The translations under genes were made by a program, and so were the position numbers. From positions 376,001 through 440,000 of the forward strand of contig NC_083379.1 in NCBI RefSeq assembly GCF_031755915.1: 64,000 nt of DNA, given 5' to 3'. The notes below the pieces were generated by a model. The model worked only from the letters and a program-made list of their open reading frames with translations, made no database searches and was not told the DNA's origin. Source of the stretch: Ziziphus jujuba. Lineage: Eukaryota; Streptophyta; Magnoliopsida; Rosales; Rhamnaceae. Below, piece after piece: positions 1 through 12,164 of the stretch (position 1 is the first letter of the stretch; each line of letters begins with the position of its first letter).

Positions 1-1597
1 TGGATGAGGACCCCAGTATGAGCACCAGGCATACGATGAGCTTGATCCGGTCCAGTTTTGTGGTCACTCCGGCCACGAAATAGCGGCGGATCAGAAGAGC
101 AACGGCCACCAGCATGAAAATGAAGAGCGTGGCGATGGAGAGCAGGTTGGAGAGATCGTCTAGGCTGGTGAACAAGGCAATGAAAGCGTTGGCAGTAAGC
201 ATGGTAAGAGTGGCATTGACAGGAGTCCCAGTGCGCTCATTGACACGTGCGAGCCACGAGGGCATCATCTGAGTTCTTGCAATATGAGTGAGATATCTGG
301 CCTGGCCCAATGCTGCCACCAGCAGAACGCTGGTAATGCCTTTCAAAGCGGCAGCAGCAATGAGGTACTTGGCCCATCCCATTCCAACTGTTTCGAATGC
401 CAAGGAGAAGGGATCGTTGGTGTTGATCTGGTTGTATGGCTGCATGAGGCACAATGTTATGGCCAACAAACAGTACAAACAGGTGGCAATAAACATGGAG
501 CCGATGAGGCCGATGGGGATGTCCCGGCCTGGATTCTCCGTCTCCTCTGCCATGGTTGGAACAGCTTCGAATCCCACGTACGAAAAGAAGACCACTTTGG
601 AAGCCCTGAAAATACCCCCGCCGGCGCCAAAAGGAACAGTAAAAGGGGTGTAATTCTTTGGGTTGGCGTTGACGAGACCCGCAACGATGATGACGAGAAT
701 GGCGAGAAGATGGAATATGGAAGCGATGGAATTTAAACGGGAAGAGCCCTTGGTGGTGGTGAGGGTGAGGAGTGAGATGAAGAGGAGGACAAGGACTGCA
801 ATGGGGTCCAGATGATTGTAGTCCTCGGGAAGAGCATCCACTGTGATGCGGAAATCGTCGGGCTTGTGGTTGCAGAGAGCAGCGAAGTAGTAAGTCCAAG
901 CTCGTGCGAATGCCGGCCCACCAACTACGTACTCCAGCAGGATGTTGCCTGCTGCGATGAAGGAGATGAAGTCTCCCAGTTCTACCCTTAGGTAAGCAAA
1001 TGAGCTACCTATACATATGCATATTCGAAATTAAAATTATGATCAATTATATTAACAAACTTAATTATTTAACCAATATAGAATTGATCCATATCAGATC
1101 CATGGTTCAAATAATCGAAATGAATTAGACTTTTGAAATGAACTAGCCTTTTAGCAGAGTATGTTATATGCACCTGCGACAGGGATGTCCACTGCAAACT
1201 CGGTGTAACAGAAAACAGAAAGCATGGCCGACACCCCCGAAAAGAAGTAGGCAATGACGACGGCTGGGCCGACGTGATATTTGGCCTCGAGTCCCGTGAG
1301 AATGAAGACATTGGAACCGATGACGGCACCGATGCCGAACCATAAGAGATCCCACCAGTTGAGGGACTTTTTCATGTCGTGCCGGCTCAATGCCTTCATT
1401 TCCAGCAGCTCCGTGGTATCCGACGACCGGGCCAGCAACCGATCCTTGAAACGAAATGGGGTGTCTTTGAGGGCTCTCGCATAATTTCCCCAGCTCCTGA
1501 ACGACTCCTCTGGCAGAAATGTATTCCTTATGTGCGACCATTTCATCCCACCTCCTCCATCTTTATTGTTATTAATATTATGATGATATATAGTCAT
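1..1597 (-). CDS. CAT1: Cationic amino acid transporter, CAT1 clade (copy A, 3' end cut by window edge)
   Basis: APC-superfamily permease expected to move basic amino acids with protons across the plasma membrane. Exon 1 is 1174-1597, the intron 1009-1173 (165 bp), and exon 2 runs from 1008 off the left edge. About 477 of roughly 605 residues are visible with no stop. The FLPEESFRSWGNYARALKDT and FCYTEFAVDIPVAG blocks match plant CAT1. The intron splits the Gly codon after IPVA, exactly as in the two downstream paralogues. The start was set at the ATG at 1597 (MTIYHH); an inner ATG at 1546 (MKWSH) is also possible. An upstream in-frame ATG at 1675 would add a poly-Gly run and looks like leader. 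Odd point: TM1 reads GSNVF where copies B and C read GAGIF, removing a glycine expected to contact substrate. It is the most diverged of the three tandem copies. Confidence 0.9.
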
Positions 1598-1600
1598 CCT

Positions 1601-1634
1601 TCCTCCTCCTCCTCCTCCTCCTCCTCCTCCTCCT
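1601..1634. repeat. (TCC)n / (GGA)n microsatellite before CAT copy A
   Basis: About eleven TCC triplets on the + strand, lying just upstream of the preferred start codon of CAT copy A. If translation began at the upstream ATG it would encode eleven glycines. More likely it is 5' UTR. Confidence 0.85.
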
Positions 1635-3228
1635 GTACATACATACAATATATTTGATTGTATGCATGTATACATAACATATAATTCATGTCAAATAATC
1701 ATGAATTTTCTACTATTTCCTACCAAACGAAACCAAAAGCATAACCAATACCAATTGAATAAATAAATTTTTATGTATACCTTATTGGAAGCCATGAAAT
1801 TGAAATTGGTGGTGTAATTTCCAAAAAAAATTCAAGTGATTGTTTAAAGCCCCAAAGTCTCCTAACTCCATAGGAGACATGCACATGCTGGGTGCTCTGC
1901 GTCTCACTACTTGTTCCTCAAAATCACCTGGTCTATGGAGGATAAGTATCTCTCCTTATACCCATCTGATCATAAAGGAAGGTGTGATCGGACTCTTGGT
2001 AATTAAACCGATCAGATCATGAAACTCAACAACCACAAATAGCAAAAACAGCACTCAGCTGCCACTCCAATAATTCAAAGATTAATCTATTATTATTGCC
2101 AGAGCAATATTATTGGATTTACTGGCTTGTGGGGTACAAAATTTGATCGTTACATTAAAAAAGAAAAAAAAAATGATGAATTTGAATGTTTGATTCTACA
2201 GGGTATCTGTTTGATTATCTTCATCAAGAAAATCAAATTAAGCTAGCTAGCAATTGAAGTGGTGGTGTTTCATGAGGTGGCGGTGGTTATTACCATTGAA
2301 GAGCATTGCATATATCATATATGGCTATCATTTAAGCCACGTCAATGTGAACACTTGTGGTCGGGAGCATTCATAGAAATGTTGAAGCATCGCACTTCCT
2401 CCCATCTCATTGGATGCAAACTAATTAAGGGATGCATAGATTTGGTTTTAGTTATAGTTGCAATATGTATAAAATTAGTTCACCATTTCAAATATTATAC
2501 ATTGTGTATTTCTTACGTACGTCCTCTAATTAGGTAATATGTATATATATATACATACATATTTAAATATGGTATATATACTAAGACAAATCCTGCCAAC
2601 TACCGATTTGTTATATTTTGTATTACTAGATTTTTATCAATATAACTTGTGACATATTTCATATATTAGTAGAGAAACAAGAAGTACCCCAAAGGTAATG
2701 CATATAACAATTAAAAAAGAAAAAAAAAAGTTCAAGAAAAAGAAAAGGTGATCAACATAAAATAGGAAAATTAATTAATGGCTCCCCTGGCACAACCATA
2801 TATATATATATATGCATCCTAGTGGACATTATATATGAATGATTAATTTTCTCCTAGTATACCACCACACTAACATAATTGATTTCAACACCAATCGATC
2901 ATTTAATTTGGAAATTTCAACACACTAGTAATTCCAAAGCATTTGAAAACATTCTATAATAACTGCTTTAGTTGAGATGATGATAAGCAAACTTGTATAC
3001 AACATGGAAGCTCACGATTTGAAGAAAGCAGATTTGAGCCTGTCGGAACATTAATTTGAGAAATTAAGTATATATGTACATATATATATATTCAGAAGAG
3101 ACCGGTAACATTAACATACAGCCCCAACAATTAATATTCAAATTGATAAAGAGAGCAGGCACATACATCAATATTAAACTGCCATAAGATATTATAATTA
3201 TAATAAATTCCTTAACCTTCACCTTCAC
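1635..3228. other. Spacer between CAT copies A and B
   Basis: AT-rich spacer holding the promoter and leader of copy A and the 3' UTR of copy B, both on the - strand. It contains short (TA)n runs near 2536-2580 and 2800-2812. I see no gene or conserved coding block in it. Confidence 0.6.
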
Positions 3229-4721
3229 TTATGGGGCTGCAGTACCACTCCCTTCTTCAACCTTTTTGAATTGAGTGCCATCCTCCAATATTATGGGATC
3301 CTTGTTCCCCGTAGAAGCAGATTCCTTTGCAGCATCATAGGAAGCGTGCAACCCAAAGAAAAAGTAATAAAGCAAGATAATCCCGGACCATCCGGCGAAC
3401 CTAATAAAGGAGCCCCGGTCTATGGAGCCAAGCAGAAATATATTCATCCCTATTGATATTGATGGCAACCATGGTACCAATGGCACCCCCCACATTTTTG
3501 GAGACCTTGCTTGTGGAACAAAAATCCACAGGCCCACGGTTCCAATCAACCAAAATGGCAAAGCTATGGCGTACCCAATCCAATCATCATTCCCACTGGC
3601 ACCCCAGTAGATAGCACACGCAATTGATGACCCAAGTATGAGCACCAGGCACACCACCAGCTTCATCCGGTCGGCTTGTGTTGTAACCCCGGCCACATAG
3701 TAGCGGCGCACCAGAAGAGCCAGGGCAACCAGCATGAAGATAAACAGAGTGGAGATGGAAAGGAGGTTGGCCAGAATATCAAGATTGACGAAGAAGGCAA
3801 TGACCGCGGTGGCCACGAGCATGACCACGGTGGCATTGACAGGAGTGCCGGTCCGGTCGTTGACATGGGCGAGCCAGGGGGGCATCATGTGGGTTCGAGC
3901 AATGTGGGTTAGGTATCGAGCCTGACCCACTGCTCCGACGAGCAGGACGCTTGTCATGCCTTTCAGCGCACCCGCAGCAACAATATATTTAGCCCAGGAC
4001 ATCCCAACGGCTCCGAAGGCTACGGAGAAGGGAGCATCTTTATCAATACTATCATATGGCTGCATAAGGCACAAGGTTATGGCCAAGAGACAATAGAGAA
4101 ACGTAGTAATGACCATGGAGCCCACGAGACCGATGGGGATGTCTTTTCCGGGATTCTTGGTTTCCTCGGCCATGGTGGAAACTGCATCAAATCCCACGTA
4201 CGCAAAGAACAAGACGGAGGAAGCTTTGAAAATGCCGCGAGCACCGAAGGGAGCAAAGTCCTGATAGTTCTTGGTGTCGGCTTTTGCGAGACCCGCAATG
4301 ATAATGAAGAGAATGACAACCATGTGGACAACGGAGGCGATGTAGTTCAGACGAGAGGAGCCCTTTGTGCTTAGCACAGCCACGACGCAGATGACGGCAA
4401 TGACCAAAACAGCAATGGGATCCAGATGACCGTAGTCCGGGGATACATCGTGCAGCTTGATGCGGAAATCCTCTGCTCCCTGGTTGCACAGAGTGGCGAA
4501 GTAGGATGTCCACGAACGGGCAACCGCCGCCCCACCTATCACATATTCCAGCAGGATGTTCCCCGCTGCTATGAACGCCATGAAGTCTCCTAGTTCTACT
4601 CTTAGGTACGCAAATGATCCACCTATAATTCATATTCAATTCCATAAATATATATATCATCATCAAACATACATTTAGTGTTACAACTTTATATACTTCA
4701 TACCAGTGTGTGTTTATATCT

Positions 4722-4752
<31 letters not shown>

Positions 4753-7094
4753 CTCAAACTTGGATTCAATTTGATTTGAAGCAATCATCTAATAATAGAT
4801 TATGATCAACATGAACATTTAATATTAATATACATATATATATATATATATCAAGCATCAACCATTTAATATTTAATATTACCATTAATATTTAGTTAAT
4901 GCTCGATGTACATGTACTCACTTATATACACCATATCATTGTTGTAATTATAGAAGATCAACACCATTTGGTGTTACAAATTTATAATATATATTGAAAC
5001 CTGAATCTAATTTCATTTGAAGCAATCAGCTAATAATAGATGATCATGATCAACATGACATATAATGATCAGCTAATACATACATATATATATACTCATG
5101 CAAATCTTTCTGCATCAAATACGTATCACATCAAATTTTCCAAATCAGAAAATTATCAATTACTTGGCTTATTTTAGGGAAAGTAGACTGAAAGGTTGAT
5201 TTACAAGAAACACAGGATCACTTATTATATATATATTATTACAATATAAATTAAATTGGAAAAAAAAAGTGAAGGAAAAAGAAAAACAGAGAAGAAGCGA
5301 TAATTTAGAAAGCACCCACATTAATTTTTCCTTCTTAGATGCGCCCACATTTAATTGTCCACTACATAAAAAGTCAGCTCACTTTTAAACTGAGCGTTGA
5401 CCCATTGACTAGTTTATACGTGAAACGGATTGGCCAACTGGCCCATATCCCTTTACCTAACATCTTTGACTTTTGGGGGTTTTTATACATTCAATAAATG
5501 GACAAAGCAAACCACATGTAAAAGCACGTGGTTAAGCAGTGTTATCAGATCCACACACACACTACAATTTAAGAGATAATGCTTCTCTTATTCCAGTTAC
5601 CATTCAACAATTTTTACCAAACAAGTACGATTTTTTTGTTTTCAAAAAAAAAAAAAAAAATGAAGGAAACCAATGGGACTTTGACAATATGCAAACTAGT
5701 TCACTCAAATTAATTACCGCAAAATCTAATCAGTTACGTGAAATTTCAAGCCCTTCGAAAAATATATATAATAATTATTACTAATATTAGATTTATATGG
5801 GGATTGGAACAAAGCAATTAGCAAACATTTGGTTCACAAAATTAGATATTTTTTCCCAATAATAATGCACCACATGAAATTTTTTTAATTTTGCACCTTA
5901 TTTCTAATTTTTCTTTTGGCATCAATACCGGTAGACTTGACTTTTTATATAATCTTGGAATTTTTTTGGTATATATGTTCGAGGCTGGACTAAGGGTATT
6001 GGGTAAAGAATTAAATTTTTTTGAGTCATTCACAAAGAAAACAACTAATAATACATGCACATAGAGGCTACGAAATATAAACTGAAATAATTACTACATA
6101 TTAAATATGTATAGAACTTCACGAGGTGCATAGTAATAATAATAATAAGGATTAAGGAATTATAAAATAAATAAGTAAATATCAATATCTAAGCAAAAGG
6201 ACAGGTTGAAAAATCGTTAGAAGTTGTTAGTAAAAAAAATAAAAAATAAAAATATCGTTAGAAGTTGGGAATCTCAAGTTAAACAATAAATTAATAAAAG
6301 AAAAAGAATTAAGCAGTAATAATAATAATAATAATAATATGGATTAAGGAATTATACAATAAATAAGTAAATATCAATATTTAAGCAAAAGGACAGGTTG
6401 AAAAAATCGTCAGAAGTTGTTAGCAAAAAAAAGAAAAAAGAAAAATATTGTTAGAAGTTGGGAATCTCAAGTCAAACAATAAATGAATAAAAGGAAAAGA
6501 ATTGGGAGAAAATCAAAGAGGTGCAATGTTTTGTAGTGATAATTGACAATAACAATACGAAGAGACAGACTATAATATTAAAGACATAGAAATAATCAGA
6601 GGAAGAAAAAACAGAGTAATAATAATAATAATAATGGAAAGGAGTACGGATGGGAATTAAGTTAGTTTACCAGCGACGGGGATTTCGACGGCAAACTCGG
6701 TGTAACAGAAAACAGAAAGCAAGGCAGAGATACCGGAAACAACGTAGGAAATGACAACAGCAGGGCCAGCATGTTGCTTGGCCTCCAGACCCGTGAGGAC
6801 GAAGATCCCGGCACCGATGACGGCACCGATGCCGAACCAGATGAGGTCCCACCAGTTGAGGGTCTTCTTCATCTCGTGCTGGCTGCGAGCCTTCATCTCC
6901 ACCAGCTCCGTGGTGTCCAGGGAGCGGGTCAGCAACCGATCCTTGAACCGAATCGGAGTCTCCTTGAGAGCTCTTGCATAATTCCCCCAGCTCCGGAACG
7001 ATTCCTCAGGGAGAAAATCGTCTTTTGTGCATGAGCAACCCCTCCTCCTTACCACTCCTTCATCCCTCCCGCCCTCACTCTCCACTACTCCCAT
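3229..7094 (-). CDS. CAT1: Cationic amino acid transporter, CAT1 clade (copy B, complete)
   Basis: Basic amino acid/proton permease of the plasma membrane by family. Exon 1 is 6671-7094 and exon 2 is 3229-4622; the 2,048-bp intron 4623-6670 has GTAAAC..ATAG ends. The joined frame is 1,818 nt, 605 aa, the family's usual length. The junction restores IPVAGGSFAYLRVELGDFMA, the invariant CAT motif. TM1 reads GAGIF, and the later QARYLTHIARTHMMPPWLA block is present. The protein starts MGVVESEGG at 7094; the leader above it is CT/GA-rich. It lies in a head-to-tail array with copies A and C. The intron is over ten times longer than in its neighbours and holds two local duplications. A plant CAT of the CAT1/CAT5 group is secure; orthology to one Arabidopsis member is inferred from recalled CAT1 sequence. 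Confidence 0.95.
4752..5063. repeat. Diverged ~240-bp duplication inside the CAT copy B intron
   Basis: The stretch around 4752-4820 is repeated with changes at about 4994-5063. Both carry ATTTGAAGCAATCA followed by CTAATAATAGAT and ATGATCAACATGA. The offset is about 242 bp. A nearby AGTGTTACAA / TGGTGTTACAA pair at about 4677 and 4970 suggests the repeat unit begins further left. Confidence 0.75.
6132..6510. repeat. ~185-190 bp tandem duplication inside the CAT copy B intron
   Basis: Two head-to-tail copies, roughly 6132-6314 and 6315-6510. Each begins with an (AAT)n run and shares GGATTAAGGAATTATA, GCAAAAGGACAGGTTGAAAA and GTTAGAAGTTGGGAATCTCA. The copies differ by few substitutions and by triplet-run length, so the duplication is recent. 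It accounts for part of the unusual length of this intron. Confidence 0.9.
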
Positions 7095-9122
7095 CCCCCC
7101 TCTCTTAATCTCTCTCTCTCTCTTCCCCTACTAGTTAATTTTCGTCAGATTTAATTCAACAAAAATAAATACAAATATCAATTTAAAATTAAATAAAGAT
7201 GACCGAGGATTCGATTGGATTGGATTCAACCTCTGTTTCTGTTTCTGTTTGGTTGCCCAGAAAAGTCACAGCAAAACAGCAAGAGCTGAGAAGAAAAAAA
7301 AGAAGAATAAGAAAATATAGGACAGAGCAAGAAATGCTATATGGTTGCCTCTATTCCATATATATATATATATATATATAACAAGAGAAACAACGGTGAT
7401 TTTAAATTAAAGACAACCACAACGAAACAAACAATACATTTAACATTGAAAATCACTATCAAATTCCCACGACCTCATCACAAATCAAAATCATACTATA
7501 TAAGATATTAATTATAGTATTATGTACCAATTATTACCCTCTGCCGCCCACCCAAAAAAAAAAAAAAAAAAAAAAACCAAATCCTGAGAATCCGCCAAAA
7601 ATAGCTTTCTAAATTACTAAAGATGAGATGTAACTCTTGCTAGATTACCGTGAAAGAAACGAAGTTGCTCTATATATCTCTATATATATATATATATATG
7701 CTAGCCAAGACAAAGCCGATACAAGAGGAGAGGTAGAAACAGTGGAGACGGAGACTCTATTTTTTGTTGTGAGGCGGGAAAAATGAGTCGGCACCAGCTC
7801 ATTAATACGCTCTTTTTTTCTTTATTTATTTATTTATTTAATTTTTTCCCACTGATTTTTTTGAGTATACATTGACGCCACTTTGATTGACCCGAATCAC
7901 CTTCATTCAAGATTCCAGAGTGGACTGTCCTTGCACTGCATCTAAAGAAACAAATACCGCTACGTGGCAAAAAGAGGTTTGAACTCGATTGGATAAGTTG
8001 ACTGTCAAGTGGTTAGCATTCAGAATCTACGGCGCACAAATCTGTCACACCATTTTTATCCACTTCGAAATTTCAGTGGACAAGTCTAAACCTACCCTGC
8101 ATAACCCTTTTTTTTATAAATATCTCTATAAGCTCCATCTCCTGCTACTCCTAACAATTTTTTTGTATTGCTTCTCAGACTCGGCTGACGTGAGAGCTAC
8201 GTAAAACTAATACCTTTTTCAAGTGCTCTCTCTTTATATTTTTCCATCGACTATCTTTCTCTCTCTCCTTAATTAGCTGAATACCAAGTTTAAACACTAA
8301 AAAATAAAATGTAAGTGTAATGCAATCTTTTTTTACCTTTTTCTTTATTTTTTTAATGGAATCTTTGGTTGACTTTCAAATATATAATACAAGATCAATT
8401 ATGCTTGTTTAACCTTCTTTAATGTGTTTTCGTTTTTCAATTACCAGCTGCCTCCTTCCAAATAGATATTTGTATATTTTTATTTTTTTTTACTAAATTA
8501 AAAAAATACCAACTTAATGTCCTCATAATTTTATAACAAAATAATAAAGCCTACAATACATATAGATAAGTATAGTGATCAATAAAAAAAAAATTCAATT
8601 TATTAATAGGCTTGGGTGGTGGCAAAAACCATTGAGAATATACCAACCTGGGTAAGATCCCCTCTCCACAGATGTAGTAATAATAAGTTTCATGTTGACC
8701 AAAAAAAATAAATAAATATGATAAAATAAATGAAAACATTTCAAAATACTTTTTTTCCCCCAATAAAACCTAGCCACGCCGGTCAACTTCAACTTCTAAC
8801 CAGGATTCATATTCAGATAATTAAGAGAGTGAATAACGGGGTAACCTGTAAGTTGCTCGATTCGTCTCCCTCGGACTATAAGAGCATACAACATTCCCAA
8901 CAGAATTCAAAAAAGACAATCTCTTCAACCAAATGACGTTCTAATTTAGCTAATCTTCTCTAATTAAGCCATTAATTATTATTATTATATATATATATAT
9001 ATATACTGTCGAATTTTATCATATCTATATATCCTTAATAATCATATATCATGGAGAGTTTTGATTAGGATCAGGATCCAAAGTTATATCAATATTGAAA
9101 ACTTCAATTCTCTTCTTATTTC

Positions 9123-9155
<33 letters not shown>

Positions 9156-9927
9156 CCAATCTTATATAAATACGGTTAATAGTATAAGGTTAACATGATC
9201 ATTTTAATGCCGGTATTTCATTTTTCAGTCTATTAAGAACTGAAATTTGAAAGTACGTTTATAGTTCTAGATACATATAAAATTGATTTTGTCTGTTAGA
9301 GTAATATAAATATAATGATATTTACTTTCTAATGTTTTAAATGAAGAACCAAGAATCCTCCAGGTTATATGATATTAAATATATGATGATCAAATAGCTT
9401 ATGTTAATGGCTTAAGGTTTCAGGAGAGGTTGTCATTCAAATTGACTTTATGTACAAAAATTTTATCATGCAAAATTTCTTTTAATCTATTCCCCTGCAA
9501 ATATACTTAATTATTTTTTTTTTGTCAAAATTATAATATATTCTAAATTATAATGCTATAGTTATCAAATTGTTTACTAAAAGCATTCATCAAATGATAT
9601 GTATCAATATATTATTGGTGAAATATTCATAGAATTAAATATGAGTCAATTTTAAATATAGATAATGAACCAACTTAAATAATGCTAGATCATTCATCAT
9701 ATTATTGTTCTTTAAATTAAAGGGGAAGGCGGCATGATTTGTTTGGCTTACCATTATATGAAATTCACTTGTCTTATATGTGTGTTTAAAACTTGAATAC
9801 TAATCGAAGAATATTATATGAACAAGACGACAAGAATCCGAAGAGAACCAATTTATAAATGTGAAATACATGAATTGTACTAGCGGGCGGCTATATATAT
9901 ATATATATAGTGTATGCAGTTGACAGT
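7095..9927. other. Spacer between CAT copies B and C
   Basis: AT-rich DNA holding the promoter and pyrimidine-rich leader of copy B (CT run at about 7107-7130) and the 3' UTR of copy C. (TA)n runs occur near 7360-7380, 7680-7700, 8985-9005 and 9127-9155, and a poly(A) run at about 7554-7576. I see no coding block longer than chance. Confidence 0.6.
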
Positions 9928-11404
9928 TCAAGTAGTCTGCGTTGTGGCGGAGACAGAGCCCTCTTCTACCTTTTGCACTTGACTAGTAATGGAGTCATCC
10001 ACGTCGGAGGATTGTTTGGCGGTGTCGTATGAAGCATGCAGTCCGAAGAATAAATAGTAAAGCAGCATAAGAAAGGTCCAGATTCCAAACCTCTCATAGG
10101 AAGCTTTATCAATGGAACCAAGAAGGAAGATGTTAACGGCAATGGAGGCGGAGGGCAACCACGGCACAAATGGAACACCCCAGAGTTTGGGAGTCCTTGC
10201 TTTGGGAACGGAAAGATGCAGGCCGAGGGTTGCAAGGAACCAGATGGGGGCAGATACGGCGTACAGAATCCAGCCTCCATCATTCATGGCCCAATACAAA
10301 GCGGTGGCAGTGGAAGAGCCCAAGATGAGGAGAATGAAGAGGGCGAGCTTGGTGCGGTGGGAGGGGGAGGTCTGGCCCCTGACATAGTGGCGACGAACGA
10401 GAAGGGCGAGGGCAACGAGCGTGAAGATGAAGAGAGTGGAGATGGAGAGGAGGTCGGCGAGGATGTCGAGTTTCGTGAAGAAGGCGATGACGGAGGAGGC
10501 AGCAAGCATGACGATGGTGGCATTGGCTGGGGTGCCCGTGCGGGGATTGACGTGGGCCAGCCAGGGAGGCATCATGTGGGTGCGGGCAATGTGGGTGAGA
10601 TAGCGGGCCTGGCCCACGGCTCCGACGAGCAGGACCGTGGTCATGCCCTTGAGAGCGCCAAAAGCAACGAGGTATTTGGCCCAGCCGAGGCCGACGTGCT
10701 GAAAGGCAACGGAGAAGGGGGCGTCGGCGTCGATCTGGTGGAAGGGCTGCATAAGGCAGAGGGTGACAGCGAGGAGGCAGTAGAGGAGGGTGGTGAGGGT
10801 CATGGAGCCCACGAGGCCTACGGGGATGTCGCGGGCGGGGTTCTTGGTTTCTTCGGCCATGGTGGCAACGGCGTCGAAGCCGATGTAGGCGAAGAAGAGG
10901 ACGGCGGAGGCTTTGAAAATGCCGCGGGAACCGTAGGGAAGAAAGGGGGAGTAGTTGGCGGGATTGGAATTGGCGAGGCCGGCGATGATGATGAAGGCAA
11001 TGATTAGCAAATGGAGGATGGAGGCGACATAGTTGAGACGGGAGGAGCCCTTGGTGCTGGTGACGGCCAGGGCACAGACGCAGGCGATGACGACGACGGC
11101 AATGGGGTCCAGATGGTTGTATCCTTGGGCGAGGCCCCCTACCACCACACGGAAGTCGTCCGGCTTGCGGTTGCAGAGAGTGGCGAAGTAGGATGTCCAG
11201 GAGCGTGCCACGGCGGCTCCTCCCACCACGTATTCCAGCAGGATGTTACCGGCAGCTATGAACGCCATGAAGTCTCCCAGCTCCACTCTCAAGTAGGCGA
11301 ACGACCCACCTGATGATATTTATTATTATGAATATATCTTAATTTGATGATAATGATATTGATTGAAATTATATTTATTTCTAATTATAATAATAATATA
11401 TAAA

Positions 11405-11464
<60 letters not shown>

Positions 11465-11876
11465 ATTCATGATGTAACTGAATGACCTGCAACGGGGATT
11501 TCCACGGCGAATTCTGTGTAGCAGAAAACAGAAAGCATGGCCGACACACCCGACACCACGTAGGATAAGACGACGGCGGGACCCGCTTCTTTTTTGGCCT
11601 CGATTCCTGTGAGCACGAAGATTCCGGCACCGATGACGGCTCCAATGCCGAACCAGATGAGGTCCCACCAGTTCAACGTCTTCTTCATTTCGTTTTGGCT
11701 GCGAGCCTTCATCTGCACCAGCTCCGTGGTGTCCAAGGAGCGGCTCAGCACCCGATCCTTGAACCGAGACGGAGTGTGCTTGAGTGCAGTTACGTAATTG
11801 CCCCAGCTCCTGAACGACTCCTCCGGGAGAAAATCGTCTTTTGTGCAGGAGCAGGAGCTGGAGCATCCTCTCCTCT

Positions 11877-11908
<32 letters not shown>

Positions 11909-11928
11909 ATTCCATTTCCTTCATCCAT
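9928..11928 (-). CDS. CAT1: Cationic amino acid transporter, CAT1 clade (copy C, complete)
   Basis: Third tandem member, again a basic amino acid permease by family. Exon 1 is 11487-11928, the intron 11310-11486 (177 bp, mostly a TA tract), and exon 2 is 9928-11309. The joined frame is 1,824 nt, 607 aa. The junction again gives IPVAG|GSFAYLRVELGDFMA. TM1 reads GAGIF, and GPAVVLSYVVSGVSAMLSVF and HIARTHMMPPWLAHVN are intact. The N-terminus begins MDEGNGI followed by ten threonines from an ACA repeat, then KRRGCSSSCSC. The exon 2 DNA is much more GC-rich than its surroundings, which creates a long but false antisense reading frame. It is likely the first-transcribed copy of the array. Confidence 0.95.
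11410..11458. repeat. (TA)n microsatellite in the CAT copy C intron
   Basis: About 49 bp of uninterrupted TA repeat, filling over a quarter of the 177-bp intron. Similar but shorter TA tracts are spread through the window. Confidence 0.9.
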
Positions 11929-12128
11929 CCTCCTTCCTGCATGTATGCTCTACCAATATCAAATGGAATTTTTTCAACTTAATTTTAAACACAGTTTTTT
12001 ATTTTTATTTTTTTATTAACAATGAATTATTTGAAATGAAAAGAAACATAATAAGAGAAATGAAAAGGCTTCACTTTATTTGCACAAGATGATGGACACA
12101 ATTAAGGTGCAAGGGGAATCAGCGTGCA

Positions 12129-12164
<36 letters not shown>

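Noticed and set aside
284..736. 150-codon frame on the + strand at the left edge
   Set aside because: Antisense shadow of CAT copy A exon 2, whose own frame is open throughout.
10216..11007. 263-codon open frame on the + strand over CAT copy C
   Set aside because: It is antisense to exon 2 of the transporter, with a low-complexity Gly/Glu-rich product. It results from the GC-rich codon use of the true gene.
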